A stretch of 59,491 nt of DNA from contig NZ_JABAIT010000024.1 in the NCBI RefSeq assembly GCF_012843265.1, forward strand, positions 1-59,491, written 5' to 3'. The notes under the pieces were generated by a model. That model searched no databases, was not told the origin of the DNA, and saw nothing but the letters and a program-made list of their open reading frames with translations. A program made the translations under genes and the position numbers. Each line of letters opens with the position of its first letter. The stretch's first letter is position 1. Source of the stretch: Bacillus sp. DNRA2 (lineage in GTDB: Bacteria; Bacillota; Bacilli; Bacillales; Cytobacillaceae). This document shows, one piece after another, positions 11,007 to 20,581 of the stretch.

Positions 11007-11030
11007 TGTGGGTTGAAAAGTAGTTACGAT

Positions 11031-11066
11031 AAAAAAGCGGCTGGGATATTGTCCTGAGCCGCTTTT
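11031..11066. terminator. bidirectional terminator between glgP and menA
   Basis: Stem AAAAGCGGCT/AGCCGCTTTT with a 14-base loop. A-tract and T-tract lie on either side, so it can serve both convergent genes. Confidence 0.85.
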
Positions 11067-11073
11067 GCGTTTC

Positions 11074-12009
11074 TTATAATAAATACGAGATAAATAATCC
11101 AATTGATAGCAAGAATCCAAAGATTGTGTTCGTTTGTGCAGTTGCCTTCATCGCCGGCATCATTTGTAACGGCATATTATTTTTAAAGAAGCCGCTGATT
11201 GCCTTTAACGGCTTAGGTGAGCTTAACACGACGATTGCTAACCATGGTGATACAACTTTTAAGAAAATAAGGACGAATACCCAAGCATAAGAAATAATAA
11301 ACATTCCAGCTAGGAATAATATGGCCCCTTTTCTTCCTAATAAAATCGCTAACGTTTTACGACCAAATTCTTTATCTCCATCTAAATCGCGGATGTTATT
11401 GGCCATTAGAATTGCACCAACTAAAATGGTAATTGGAATGGATACAAGAATGGCAGTTTCTGAGACATTACCTGTTTGAATAAAATAAGAAATGAGGACA
11501 ATTAAGCATCCCATGAAAAAGCCTGCAAATAGTTCACCTAGTGGAGTATAGGCAATCGGAAGCGGTCCGCCTGTGTATAAGTATCCCATTAGCATCGATA
11601 CAGAACCAATCAAAGCTAACCACCAGCTAGTGCCAGCACAAATGTATACGCCAAGTAATAAGGAAATTCCGTATAAAGCTAGTGCGATATATAGGACAGT
11701 TTTGGCTTCTATTCCTTCGCGAACAATTGCCCCGCCAATGCCCACTGATTCTGCGGTATCTAAGCCTCGTTTAAAATCATAGTATTCATTAAACATATTG
11801 GTAGCAGCTTGGATAAGCAAGCAAGCTAGTAGCATTGCTACAAAAAGTCCAATATGAATATCTGTATGCGGCATTGCTAACGCCGTTCCGAGCAGAACTG
11901 GCACAAATGCTGCTGTTAATGTATGTGGTCGAGTGAGTTGCCACCAAACACCCCATCTAGTCCGTTTAACAACCGATGATGATTTAGTATTTTGCATTTG
12001 TGGTTGCAT
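11074..12009 (-). CDS. menA: 1,4-dihydroxy-2-naphthoate polyprenyltransferase MenA
   Basis: Integral membrane UbiA-family enzyme that attaches the polyprenyl tail to DHNA, giving demethylmenaquinone. The first Asp-rich motif is NMFNEYYDFKRGLD (about residues 87-100) and the second is NNIRDLDGDKEFG (about 203-215). There are eight or nine hydrophobic segments. 311 aa, typical. GGAGGAG lies upstream of ATG 12009, and a sigma-A promoter is visible at 12055-12083. Divergent from menF, so the pathway genes share one regulatory gap. Confidence 0.95.
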   Translation of the reverse strand: MQPQMQNTKSSSVVKRTRWGVWWQLTRPHTLTAAFVPVLLGTALAMPHTDIHIGLFVAMLLACLLIQAATNMFNEYYDFKRGLDTAESVGIGGAIVREGIEAKTVLYIALALYGISLLLGVYICAGTSWWLALIGSVSMLMGYLYTGGPLPIAYTPLGELFAGFFMGCLIVLISYFIQTGNVSETAILVSIPITILVGAILMANNIRDLDGDKEFGRKTLAILLGRKGAILFLAGMFIISYAWVFVLIFLKVVSPWLAIVVLSSPKPLKAISGFFKNNMPLQMMPAMKATAQTNTIFGFLLSIGLFISYLL

Positions 12010-12054
12010 ATATTAGACGCTCCTCCCGCGAAAAATGTAGAATCAAACTTTATT

Positions 12055-12083
12055 ATTTTACTGAAAAAATCGAAGACTGTCAA
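12055..12083 (-). promoter_or_regulatory. sigma-A promoter of menA
   Basis: On the minus strand, TTGACA (12083-12078), a 17-bp spacer and TAAAAT (12060-12055). Confidence 0.75.
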
Positions 12084-12203
12084 AGGAGCACTTATCCTTA
12101 GTGTAGAAAATCACCACTAAAGTGTCAATTCATATCATCAAATTGGAAAACAATAATAAAAGGATGATATTATTGGGAGGAAGGATGTTTTTCTACAAAA
12201 AAT

Positions 12204-12239
12204 GTTGATTGGATAAAGACGCACTTCGCTGAAATCAAC
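12204..12239. repeat. miniature member of the GTTGATTGGA palindromic repeat family
   Basis: 36 bp beginning GTTGATTGGA and ending GCTGAAATCAAC. The ends match the termini of the 130-bp elements at 46457 and 47311, with most of the interior missing. Confidence 0.6.
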
Positions 12240-12330
12240 AGTATTTAGATAACATGTGTACAAATTGTATAGTTTAAGTGAATCGATATAATAATAAGGA
12301 AAATACTAGGATTCGCTGTGACGCCAATTA

Positions 12331-12359
12331 TTGACACGTTTTTTAAAAAGGGGTATCTT
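12331..12359 (+). promoter_or_regulatory. sigma-A promoter of the menFDHB operon
   Basis: TTGACA (12331-12336), a 17-bp spacer and TATCTT (12354-12359), about 58 bp upstream of the menF start. Confidence 0.75.
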
Positions 12360-12416
12360 ATAAAGAGCTTAAAATGAAAGGATAACAGGCTTTTTGCTGT
12401 TATTGGGGGGATTATT

Positions 12417-13814
12417 TTGGTAATCTTACATTCGGAGTTAAAGACGCGGATCTTCGAAGCGATTTCAAAGGCCAAGACTTTAACTTTACCTGTATTAGTT
12501 AGTGAAGTTCAAAAAATTGATCCTATCGAACCCCTGTCATTTTTCTTTTCTGGTAGTGAAAAATACTTTGGTGAGCGCTTTTTTTGGAAAGATGCTTCAA
12601 GCCAAAGCTTTTTAGTTGGTTTAGGGATTTGTCAGCAATTTGAAACAGATCAGACCGAGCATCGTTTTCATTATATTCAATCAGAGTGGAAGCGCTTTAT
12701 TGATCATTCGATTATCTTTAATCCATTTTCAGTTAATGGAGTTGGTCCAACATTGTTTGGTGGATTCTCCTTTGATCCTTTAAAAATAAAAACCGCGCTT
12801 TGGTCTAATTATTCAAATTCACTATTTCACATTCCAAAGTATATGCTTTCGATTATTGACGGACAAGCATACTTAACAACAAATATTCTTTGTACTCAAG
12901 ATGATGACCCATCCATGGTGGAACAAATTTGGCAAGAGCGGGAACGGTTATTGCTTAAGGACAATCGTTCTTTTTCTTTTGATGAAAGTCAACTTGTGCG
13001 TACAGAGGAAGTACAGCCAGAAGCTTGGAAAAAAACAGTCGATGCAATTGTAAATGAATTAAAGGAAGGCCCATTGAAAAAAGTCGTTCTTGCCCGCGAG
13101 CTAAGATTGCACTTTAATGAGCCAGTCCAGGTTGAAAAGGTGCTCGAGAACTTGTTCCGTGAGCAGTCCGAAAGCTTTATTTTTGCGTTTGAATCCGAGG
13201 GCGATTGCTTTGTTGGTGCATCACCAGAACGCTTGTTAAAAAAGAACGGAAATGATGTGTTTACAACCTGTTTAGCAGGCTCGATTAAACGGGGCAAAAC
13301 GCTTGAAGAAGATAACGTATTAGGAACTGATATTTTGAATGATCATAAAAACCTGATTGAACACCAGTATGTGGTTGAAATGATTAAAGAAGCGATGAGT
13401 GAGGTATGCACGGAAGTGATTTTACCTGATCAGCCGCAATTGATGAAAATGCGCGATATTCAGCATTTATATACACCAGTTATCGCGAAAACCGATGCTG
13501 GGACTTCGCTACTTCAAATCGTGGAACGTCTTCATCCGACCCCGGCACTAGGCGGTTTACCAAAGAAAGAAGCGGTTGAGAAAATCCGTGAGGTTGAATT
13601 GCTTGATCGTGGTTTTTATGCTGGTCCAATTGGCTGGCTTGACTACCGTGGCAATGGTGAATTTGCCGTTGCAATTCGCTCTGGTTTAATTCAAGGAAAT
13701 GAAGCGTCCTTATTTGCTGGCTGCGGCGTTGTAGCCGATTCAGATTCTGAAAGTGAGTATTTAGAGACAAACATTAAGTTACGTCCGATGCTAACTGCGC
13801 TTGGAGGAGAATGA
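12417..13814 (+). CDS. menF: isochorismate synthase MenF
   Basis: Converts chorismate to isochorismate, the first menaquinone step. Chorismate-binding enzyme with the catalytic Lys region KKVVLARELRL, TCLAGSIKRGKT, and the Mg-binding/active-site block LHPTPALGGLPKKEA. 465 aa. TTG start at 12417 after a GGGGGG Shine-Dalgarno tract. Overlaps menD by 4 bp. The men context favours isochorismate synthase over salicylate or anthranilate synthase relatives. Confidence 0.95.
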   Translation: MVILHSELKTRIFEAISKAKTLTLPVLVSEVQKIDPIEPLSFFFSGSEKYFGERFFWKDASSQSFLVGLGICQQFETDQTEHRFHYIQSEWKRFIDHSIIFNPFSVNGVGPTLFGGFSFDPLKIKTALWSNYSNSLFHIPKYMLSIIDGQAYLTTNILCTQDDDPSMVEQIWQERERLLLKDNRSFSFDESQLVRTEEVQPEAWKKTVDAIVNELKEGPLKKVVLARELRLHFNEPVQVEKVLENLFREQSESFIFAFESEGDCFVGASPERLLKKNGNDVFTTCLAGSIKRGKTLEEDNVLGTDILNDHKNLIEHQYVVEMIKEAMSEVCTEVILPDQPQLMKMRDIQHLYTPVIAKTDAGTSLLQIVERLHPTPALGGLPKKEAVEKIREVELLDRGFYAGPIGWLDYRGNGEFAVAIRSGLIQGNEASLFAGCGVVADSDSESEYLETNIKLRPMLTALGGE

Positions 13815-15571
13815 AAATGAATCACCAGGAATCACTTACTGCATATTTAGCAGCATTTGTTGGAGAGCTCGTTCAATCAGGCGTGACTGATGTAGTCGTC
13901 AGTCCTGGTTCGCGTTCGACTCCACTAGCGTTGATGATGGCCGAGCATCCCGGCCTTCGCGTACATATTCAAATTGATGAACGATCAGCAGGATTTTTTG
14001 CATTAGGAATTGCCAAAGCGTCGCGTAAAACTGTGGCGCTTCTTTGTACTTCCGGAACTGCTGCTGCCAATTACTTTCCGGCGGTCGTTGAAGCCAATAT
14101 TTCACGGGTACCATTGCTTGTGCTAACAGCTGATCGCCCTCATGAGTTGCGTGATGTTGGGGCACCACAGGCAATTGATCAAATTCATTTATACGGGAAC
14201 CATGTGAAATGGTTCGTTGAAATGGCACTACCAGAGGCCACAACTGAAATCATCCGCTACGCCGAAACCGTGTGTGCAAGGGCGATTGCCACTACACAAA
14301 TGTCACCAGCTGGTCCGGTCCATTTGAATTTTCCATTCCGTGAACCATTAATTCCGCTTTTGGATAATCCGGAGTTATTTGAAAAATATAGACGGCCGAA
14401 AGGTTCTATTAAAATTCGCACTGGTGAATTAACACTGCCGCAGTCTGAGTTTGAGAGATTGGCACAGGAATGGTCTGCTGACGCTAAAGGAGTGATTGTT
14501 TGTGGACCAATTGATCATCCTGATTTTGCTGACGCAGTAATTACGCTTAGTGAAAAGCTACAATTTCCGATTTTAGCTGATCCACTATCGCAATTGCGGA
14601 GTGGTCAACATAATAAAAATGTAATGATTGATACATATGATACATTTTTGCGAAATGCAATGGCGAAGGATTTCTTAACACCTAATATCGTGATTCGTTT
14701 TGGGGCAATGCCTGTTTCGAAGGCGTTGACGATTTTCTTAAAAGAAAACAGTGAAGCGACACATTATGTGATAGACGGTGGTGGCGGCTGGCGTGACCCG
14801 AATGCGATTACTTCTGAAATGATTTATTGTGATGAAGCATTGCTGTGTAAGGCTGTTTTGCCAATTGTTGCAGGGCGCCAGGACTCAGATTATTTGATAG
14901 ATTGGACAGGGCTAAATGAGATAACCAAGCAACATCTTGCTCGGGTCAATGATGAAACGAAGCTTAGTGAAGCAAAGTTGTTTTATCGATTGGCTGAAAT
15001 GTTGCCAGAGAACGCGACTGTCTTTGTCGGCAACAGTATGCCAATTCGAGATTTGGATTCATTTTTCCATAACAATGAAAAGAACATTCGTGTCATGGCC
15101 AATCGTGGTGCGAATGGAATTGATGGAGTTGTCTCAACGGCATTAGGGGCAGCGATTGTGCACCAGCCTTTCTATTTAATCCTTGGAGATTTAACGTTGT
15201 TCCATGATTTGAATGGGTTGATTGCTTCTAAAATGCACAAAATACCATTTAATGTCATTGTGATTAATAATAATGGTGGCGGGATCTTCTCGTTTTTACC
15301 GCAGTCCAATCATCCAAAGCATTTTGAATTATTGTTCGGAACACCTGCCGATCTTGATTTTAGCCATGCTGTGAAGATGTATGGTGGCGAATATGCGAAT
15401 GTCGAGGATTGGGATCATTTAGCCGGGGCGCTTGTGGACAACCGTGAAGGAGCTGGTCTCCATGTATATGAAATCACAACAAATCGTGATAGCAATCTAA
15501 AAGAGCATCGAGATTTGTGGAAAAATGTTTCCCAGGAAATAGAAAAATGGCTACAGGGCAAAGCGTTATGA
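13811..15571 (+). CDS. menD: SEPHCHC synthase MenD
   Basis: ThDP-dependent enzyme joining 2-oxoglutarate-derived succinyl semialdehyde to isochorismate. The N-terminal VVSPGSRSTPLAL motif, FVGNSMPIRDLDSF, NRGANGIDG and the ThDP/Mg block LGDLTLFHDLNGL are all present. 586 aa. ATG 13811 overlaps the menF stop (ATGA); a second in-frame ATG at 13817 has better spacing from GGAGG and may be the true start. Cytoplasmic, second in the operon. Confidence 0.96.
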   Translation: MKMNHQESLTAYLAAFVGELVQSGVTDVVVSPGSRSTPLALMMAEHPGLRVHIQIDERSAGFFALGIAKASRKTVALLCTSGTAAANYFPAVVEANISRVPLLVLTADRPHELRDVGAPQAIDQIHLYGNHVKWFVEMALPEATTEIIRYAETVCARAIATTQMSPAGPVHLNFPFREPLIPLLDNPELFEKYRRPKGSIKIRTGELTLPQSEFERLAQEWSADAKGVIVCGPIDHPDFADAVITLSEKLQFPILADPLSQLRSGQHNKNVMIDTYDTFLRNAMAKDFLTPNIVIRFGAMPVSKALTIFLKENSEATHYVIDGGGGWRDPNAITSEMIYCDEALLCKAVLPIVAGRQDSDYLIDWTGLNEITKQHLARVNDETKLSEAKLFYRLAEMLPENATVFVGNSMPIRDLDSFFHNNEKNIRVMANRGANGIDGVVSTALGAAIVHQPFYLILGDLTLFHDLNGLIASKMHKIPFNVIVINNNGGGIFSFLPQSNHPKHFELLFGTPADLDFSHAVKMYGGEYANVEDWDHLAGALVDNREGAGLHVYEITTNRDSNLKEHRDLWKNVSQEIEKWLQGKAL

Positions 15572-16392
15572 ACCTCGAGGTAAACGGACTCAGGTACCAT
15601 GTTGAAACTGTTGGGGAAGGCTATCCGCTTGTCGTCTTGCATGGATTTACAGGATCCGGAGAGAATTGGCGCTCGTTAAGCGGTCAATGGTCAGAGCATT
15701 CCAAGGTGATTATGATTGATATTATCGGTCACGGTGAAACAGAGTCACCTGTGGATTTCTCGCGATATGGGATGGATTTTGCCGTACACGATTTGGCTGC
15801 GCTGCTTGAGAAGTTGGGATTTGATCAAGTAGATTTTCTTGGTTACTCGATGGGCGGCCGTTTGGCGTTATCGTTTGCGGTCACACACCCGGAACGAGTC
15901 CGAAAGCTAGTGCTTGAAAGTGCTTCGCCAGGATTAAAAACTGAAGCAGAGCGTGCTCTCAGGAGAGAAAATGATGCGAAACTTGCTGAAATGATCCGAA
16001 CAGAGGGTATCGAAAGCTTTGTGAATTATTGGGAAAGAATCCCGCTGTTTGCATCGCAATTGCTAATTCCTAGAGAGGTGCGAGAGCAAACTCGCAAACA
16101 GCGCTTGGCAAACTCTGTGGCAGGTTTATCCGGGAGCTTACTCGGAATGGGAACCGGCGCCCAAAGTTCATGTTGGGAGGCACTAGGGCAGCTATCATGT
16201 GAGGTTTTGCTAATAACTGGTGAGCTTGACAAAAAGTTTTGCCAAATTGCGAGTGAAATGGTTGATTTGGTGAAAAATAGCAAATGGGTTGTCGTAGATC
16301 AGTGTGGACATGCAATTCATGTGGAACAACCAGAAAAATTTGGTACAATAGTAAGTGGGTTTTTAAAACTACATAATAAGGAGGAAATGTAA
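15568..16392 (+). CDS. menH: SHCHC synthase MenH (alpha/beta hydrolase)
   Basis: Eliminates pyruvate from SEPHCHC. Alpha/beta-hydrolase triad: Ser in GYSMGGR (about residue 94), Asp in ITGELDKK and His in CGHAIHVEQPE. HGFTGSGENW is the oxyanion loop region. I chose ATG 15568, which overlaps the menD stop (ATGA) and gives 274 aa starting MNLEVNGLRYHVE. Upstream in-frame starts at 15547 and 15517 would only add menD-overlapping residues. Confidence 0.92.
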   Translation: MNLEVNGLRYHVETVGEGYPLVVLHGFTGSGENWRSLSGQWSEHSKVIMIDIIGHGETESPVDFSRYGMDFAVHDLAALLEKLGFDQVDFLGYSMGGRLALSFAVTHPERVRKLVLESASPGLKTEAERALRRENDAKLAEMIRTEGIESFVNYWERIPLFASQLLIPREVREQTRKQRLANSVAGLSGSLLGMGTGAQSSCWEALGQLSCEVLLITGELDKKFCQIASEMVDLVKNSKWVVVDQCGHAIHVEQPEKFGTIVSGFLKLHNKEEM

Positions 16393-17211
16393 ATGGCAGT
16401 TGAATGGGTAGCCCGTAAACAATACGAAGACATTCTATATGAAACATACAATGGCATTGCCAAAATTACGATTAACCGTCCAGAAGTACGCAATGCGTTC
16501 CGTCCTAAAACGGTAATGGAATTAATCGATGCATTCGCAGAAGCTCGTGATGACAGCGAGGTTGGCGTCATTATTTTAACAGGAGCAGGTGATGATGCAT
16601 TCTGTTCTGGTGGAGACCAAAAGGTTCGCGGACATGGCGGCTATGTTGGCGATGACAAAATTCCACGTTTAAACGTACTTGACCTTCAGCGCTTAATCCG
16701 CGTAATTCCTAAGCCAGTTGTAGCAATGGTTAGAGGTTATGCAATTGGTGGCGGTCATGTATTACATATCGTTTGTGATTTAACAATTGCTGCTGACAAT
16801 GCTAAATTTGGTCAAACAGGTCCGAAGGTAGGTAGCTTTGACGCTGGTTATGGCTCAGGCTATTTAGCTCGTATCGTTGGTCATAAGAAGGCTCGCGAAA
16901 TTTGGTACTTATGCCGTCAGTACAATGCGCAGGAAGCATTGGACATGGGGCTTGTTAATACAGTGGTTCCGCTTGCCCAAGTTGAAGAAGAAACGGTTAA
17001 GTGGTGTGAGGAAATGCTTTCAATGAGCCCTACAGCGCTTCGTTTCTTGAAAGCAGCATTTAATGCTGATACTGATGGTTTAGCTGGTATTCAGCAATTC
17101 GCTGGTGACGCGACGTTGCTTTATTATACAACTGATGAAGCAAAAGAAGGCCGCGATGCGTTCAAAGAAAAACGCCAACCAGACTTCGGTAAGTTTCCAA
17201 GATTCCCTTGA
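16393..17211 (+). CDS. menB: 1,4-dihydroxy-2-naphthoyl-CoA synthase MenB
   Basis: Crotonase-fold Dieckmann cyclase that closes the naphthoquinone ring of o-succinylbenzoyl-CoA. [14 protein letters not shown] and [18 protein letters not shown] are family signatures. 272 aa, normal length. A very strong AAGGAGG precedes ATG 16393. Ends the menFDHB unit at a terminator (17226). Synthetically upstream menE is transcribed separately after a repeat array. Confidence 0.96.
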   Translation: MAVEWVARKQYEDILYETYNGIAKITINRPEVRNAFRPKTVMELIDAFAEARDDSEVGVIILTGAGDDAFCSGGDQKVRGHGGYVGDDKIPRLNVLDLQRLIRVIPKPVVAMVRGYAIGGGHVLHIVCDLTIAADNAKFGQTGPKVGSFDAGYGSGYLARIVGHKKAREIWYLCRQYNAQEALDMGLVNTVVPLAQVEEETVKWCEEMLSMSPTALRFLKAAFNADTDGLAGIQQFAGDATLLYYTTDEAKEGRDAFKEKRQPDFGKFPRFP

Positions 17212-17225
17212 TTTGAACAAACAGG

Positions 17226-17258
17226 ACAGCTTGATGGACGCCATCAAGCTGTTTTTTT
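17226..17258 (+). terminator. intrinsic terminator after menB
   Basis: Perfect 12-bp stem ACAGCTTGATGG/CCATCAAGCTGT with a 3-base loop and seven T residues. Confidence 0.93.
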
Positions 17259-17305
17259 GAAGGAATTAGATAATTGGGTGCGTGCGTGCGCGAAACTTCC
17301 TATAA

Positions 17306-17530
17306 GGACAAATCGGGTTAGAAAATGAGTCAAAGTGTCCGCAAGAGAGGGTCTTGAGGACAAAACTCAAAAGAAAATGAGTCAAAGTGTCCGCAAGAAA
17401 GGGTCTTGAGGACAAAACTCAAAAGAAAATGAGTCAAAGTGTCCGCAAGAGAGGGTCTTGAGGACAAAACTCAAAAGAAAATGAGTCAAAGTGTCCGCAA
17501 GAAGAAAGCCTTAAGGACAAGACGGTAAAA
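17306..17530. repeat. second tandem array, 52-bp period, about 4 units
   Basis: GTCCGCAAG recurs at 17337, 17389, 17441 and 17493, exactly 52 bp apart. Units also contain GGACAAAACTC and GAAAATGAGTCAAAGT. The sequence is unrelated to the array at 2050 but has the same period. It fills the menB-menE gap, in which I see no gene. Confidence 0.93.
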
Positions 17531-17590
17531 CAAACACAAGAATGTTATTAACCAAGAACATTATTAGTTATACATTAAAGAAGGTGAAAA

Positions 17591-19102
17591 ATGATGTCAC
17601 TTCCACAGCAAATTCCTAATTGGCTTAAAAAGCGTGCTTTTCTTACTCCGGAGAGACCTGCCCTTATATTTGAAAATGAAACACTAACATTTCAGGATAC
17701 ATACAATAGGGCAATAGATATGTCTAAAAAATTGGCCGCAATCTCGATCAAGCATGGTGATTTTGTTGGCGTATTACTTAGGAATCATTATGATACTGTC
17801 ATTATTTTTTACGCATTGCAGATGCTTGGAGCAACGGCTGTTATTTTGAATAATCGGCTGACCGGAGAGGAGCTTGCCTGGCAGCTTGAGGATTCGAAGT
17901 GCACCAGCTTAATAAGCGAGGACCAGTTCTCAACTACACTAGATTTGCTAAACGCCAAGCAACCAAGCTATCAAATCTGGACAAAGCAGCAATTGCTTTC
18001 ACTCGAGCAGCCTAACATTGAAACAGATTTGCGTGAGGAATTCATTTTAGATGAGGTTTGTTCGATTATGTATACGTCTGGGACAACCGGGTTTCCAAAG
18101 GGAGTTATCCAAACGTATGGGAATCATTGGTGGAGTGCGATTGGTTCGGTGTTAAATCTCGGATTGACCGATAAGGATATTTGGCTTTGCAATATGCCGC
18201 TATTTCATATTAGTGGGTATTCGATTTTGATCCGTAGCGTTGTCTATGGGATGCCAATTTTGCTTCATGATGGTTTTAACGAACGGAAGGTTATTGATGA
18301 TATTCGCACTTACCAGGTAACAATTATGTCAGTCGTTGCGGCATCGCTTTCGCGAATTGTGAAGGAGTTAGGAAGTGAGCGTCTATCGGAGCAGTTTCGC
18401 TGTATGTTACTCGGGGGTGGACCGGCGTCCTTATCTTTATTAGATAGTTGTAAAAACAGCGGCATCCCTGTTTTCCAAACGTACGGTATGACTGAGACGG
18501 CCTCGCAGATTGTGACACTTTCCCCGGTAGACAGTATCCGGAAGTTGGGCTCTGCTGGTAAGCCATTATTTCCGGCTCAGTTGAAAATTGTGAATCGTGA
18601 TGGCCTGGAATTGTCAGCAAACGAAGAAGGCGAAATTGTTGTGAAGGGACCCAATGTCACTCCTGGCTATTTGTACCGTGAAACGGAAACGGCTGAAAAA
18701 ATTTGTGATAGCTGGCTCCATACTGGCGATATCGGCTATGTCGATGAAGAGGGCTTCTTATATGTGCTTGACCGCCGCGCTGATTTGATTATTTCCGGTG
18801 GGGAAAATATTTATCCTGCGGAAATTGAAGGGGTGCTGCTTTCACATGAGGCTATCGCTGAGGCTGGAGTGGTTGGAGTGGATGATGAAAAGTGGGGCCA
18901 GGTCCCGGTTGCCTTTGTTGTGCGTGAAGCGGGTAAGGCAGTAACGGAAGCGGAACTATTAGCTTATTGTCAGCAAAAAATAGCTAATTATAAAATTCCA
19001 AAGAAAATTATGTTTACGGATTCGCTGCCACGCAATGCGTCAAATAAATTAATGAGACGAAGCCTTCGGGAGCAGTTGGAGCGGGGAGATGATGAGGTAT
19101 GA
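17591..19102 (+). CDS. menE: o-succinylbenzoate-CoA ligase MenE
   Basis: ANL-superfamily adenylating enzyme that activates OSB to OSB-CoA. P-loop-like motif IMYTSGTTGFPKG (about residue 158), QTYGMTETASQ, HTGDIGYVDEEGF and the C-terminal hinge region DRRADLIISGGENIYP. 503 aa. AAGGTG precedes ATG 17591; a second ATG follows at 17594. Forms a two-gene unit with menC (4-bp overlap). Confidence 0.95.
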   Translation: MMSLPQQIPNWLKKRAFLTPERPALIFENETLTFQDTYNRAIDMSKKLAAISIKHGDFVGVLLRNHYDTVIIFYALQMLGATAVILNNRLTGEELAWQLEDSKCTSLISEDQFSTTLDLLNAKQPSYQIWTKQQLLSLEQPNIETDLREEFILDEVCSIMYTSGTTGFPKGVIQTYGNHWWSAIGSVLNLGLTDKDIWLCNMPLFHISGYSILIRSVVYGMPILLHDGFNERKVIDDIRTYQVTIMSVVAASLSRIVKELGSERLSEQFRCMLLGGGPASLSLLDSCKNSGIPVFQTYGMTETASQIVTLSPVDSIRKLGSAGKPLFPAQLKIVNRDGLELSANEEGEIVVKGPNVTPGYLYRETETAEKICDSWLHTGDIGYVDEEGFLYVLDRRADLIISGGENIYPAEIEGVLLSHEAIAEAGVVGVDDEKWGQVPVAFVVREAGKAVTEAELLAYCQQKIANYKIPKKIMFTDSLPRNASNKLMRRSLREQLERGDDEV

Positions 19103-20211
19103 ATATTCAAAGCTTCACATTGTACATAATCTCTAAGCCGTTAAAACATCCGTTTTCAACTCATCTGGAGACGGTGGTTGACCGAGAATCCATCATTGTT
19201 GAGCTTACTGATTCTGATGGTTTGAAAGGGTATGGTGAGGTCGTTGCTTTTTCATCGCCATGGTATACCGAGGAAACGGTAAAGACCGCATACCACATGA
19301 TCAAGGACTTTTTCATTCCTCTTTTAAAAAATAACCCAGTGAACCATCCTAATCAGGTTACACCATTATTGGATAAATTTAGGCGTAATCAAATGGCGAA
19401 AGCTGGTTTGGAGACAGCTTACTGGGATTTGTTTGCTAAGCAACAGGGGGTGCCGCTATCTAAGCTTTTGGGTGGAACACAAACGGACATTCCATCTGGA
19501 GTTGTGGTTGCGACGAGTTCATTAGATGAGGCATATCGACAAATTGAAGGGTACTTGGAATCGGGCTACAAAAGAGTAAAGTTGAAAATTAGTCCGGGGC
19601 ATGATGTTGAGATCATTGAACCGATTCGAAACCGTTACCCCGATTTAGCGCTGATGGCGGATGCCAACTCTGCCTATTCACTAAGGGACAAGGATGTTGA
19701 GCGGCTCAAGGCTTTAGACTCTTTTGATTTGTTAATGATCGAACAGCCGCTGGCCCATGATGATATCATCGAGCATGCCATGCTGCAGCAGCAAATCCGT
19801 ACGCCAATCTGTTTGGATGAGAGCATCGTCACTTTTGAGGATGCCCGAAATGCGATTGAAATGGGAAGCTGTCAGGTGATTAATTTGAAAATCGGCCGCG
19901 TAGGCGGATTGCAGAGTTCTAAACGCATTCACGATTTGGCTGTGGAAAAGGGGATTGCTGTGTGGGTTGGCGGAATGATTGAGTTTGGTGTTTCCAGAGC
20001 GCATAATATTGCTTTGGCAGCGCTCCCTGGTTTTACGATAGCAGGAGATATTTCTGCTTCGAGCCGATATTGGGATGAGGATATTATCACGCCTGAGGTT
20101 GTCGTTAACCATGGTCGCATTAGCATGCCTACCGGAGTTGGTATAGGCTTTGCGATAAATGAACAGAGCCTTATGAAGGCAACACTTCATAAGGAAACAG
20201 TGCGATTATAA
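19099..20211 (+). CDS. menC: o-succinylbenzoate synthase MenC
   Basis: Enolase-superfamily dehydratase making OSB from SHCHC. Catalytic Lys in VKLKISPG (KxK), metal ligands in MADANSAY, IEQPL and CLDES, and the second Lys in INLKIGRVGG. 370 aa. ATG 19099 overlaps the menE stop. The NSAR-type relatives of this family share these motifs, but the position next to menE fixes the role. Confidence 0.94.
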   Translation: MNIQSFTLYIISKPLKHPFSTHLETVVDRESIIVELTDSDGLKGYGEVVAFSSPWYTEETVKTAYHMIKDFFIPLLKNNPVNHPNQVTPLLDKFRRNQMAKAGLETAYWDLFAKQQGVPLSKLLGGTQTDIPSGVVVATSSLDEAYRQIEGYLESGYKRVKLKISPGHDVEIIEPIRNRYPDLALMADANSAYSLRDKDVERLKALDSFDLLMIEQPLAHDDIIEHAMLQQQIRTPICLDESIVTFEDARNAIEMGSCQVINLKIGRVGGLQSSKRIHDLAVEKGIAVWVGGMIEFGVSRAHNIALAALPGFTIAGDISASSRYWDEDIITPEVVVNHGRISMPTGVGIGFAINEQSLMKATLHKETVRL

Positions 20212-20214
20212 TTA

Positions 20215-20245
20215 GGACCAGGCAAGTGAGCCTGGTCCATTTATG
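20215..20245 (+). terminator. probable terminator after menC
   Basis: GC-rich stem GGACCAGGC/GCCTGGTCC four bases after the menC stop. The following tract (ATTTATG) is only weakly T-rich. Confidence 0.55.
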
Positions 20246-20275
20246 TGTACCTAAAATAACCTAGGGTTAACTAGG

Positions 20276-20443
20276 TTAAATTGAAAGCTCATCATTCGGG
20301 ATAAACGTTTTACAATTCGTTCCTGAGCTGTTGTTCGCCATTTCGCCGCTTTCGCTTACAACATAAATTTGTTGTGCGGCACAGCGATTACCTTCTTTCC
20401 AGAACTGACAATTGCTAACATCACATAAAACGTCTTGAGCCAT
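20276..20443 (-). CDS. DUF1540 small cysteine-rich protein (55 aa)
   Basis: A short gene beginning MAQDVLCDVSNCQFW. The pattern V-x-C-x-V-x-N-C, then GNRCAAQQIYV, then GTNCKTF matches the DUF1540 family, whose four Cys residues suggest metal binding. AAGGAGTG lies upstream of the ATG. Cytoplasmic, function unknown. It is convergent with menC. Confidence 0.85.
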   Translation of the reverse strand: MAQDVLCDVSNCQFWKEGNRCAAQQIYVVSESGEMANNSSGTNCKTFIPNDELSI

Positions 20444-20547
20444 CCTGAATCACTCCTTGTAATAAAGGTACAAGACTATAATGTGAAAAAACGTCAGTTC
20501 CTATCCTTGTCAAAAATCGGTTAGCCTCCCAAACACTTTAACACAGT

Positions 20548-20578
20548 AAAGCGCTGGGGGACTGTCCCCCAGCGCTTT
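20548..20578 (-). terminator. hairpin downstream of the zinc-binding protein gene
   Basis: Perfect stem AAAGCGCTGGGGGAC/ GTCCCCCAGCGCTTT type with a 1-3 base loop, directly after the stop codon at 20582. The T-tract on the minus strand is short, so termination strength is uncertain. Confidence 0.6.
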
Positions 20579-20581
20579 AAA

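Larger units (their letters stand above)
12010..12416. other. menA-menF divergent intergenic region
   Basis: About 400 bp without a supported gene. It holds the menA promoter (minus strand, 12055-12083), a miniature palindromic repeat (12204-12239) and the menF promoter (12331-12359). I found no clear operator. Confidence 0.7.
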
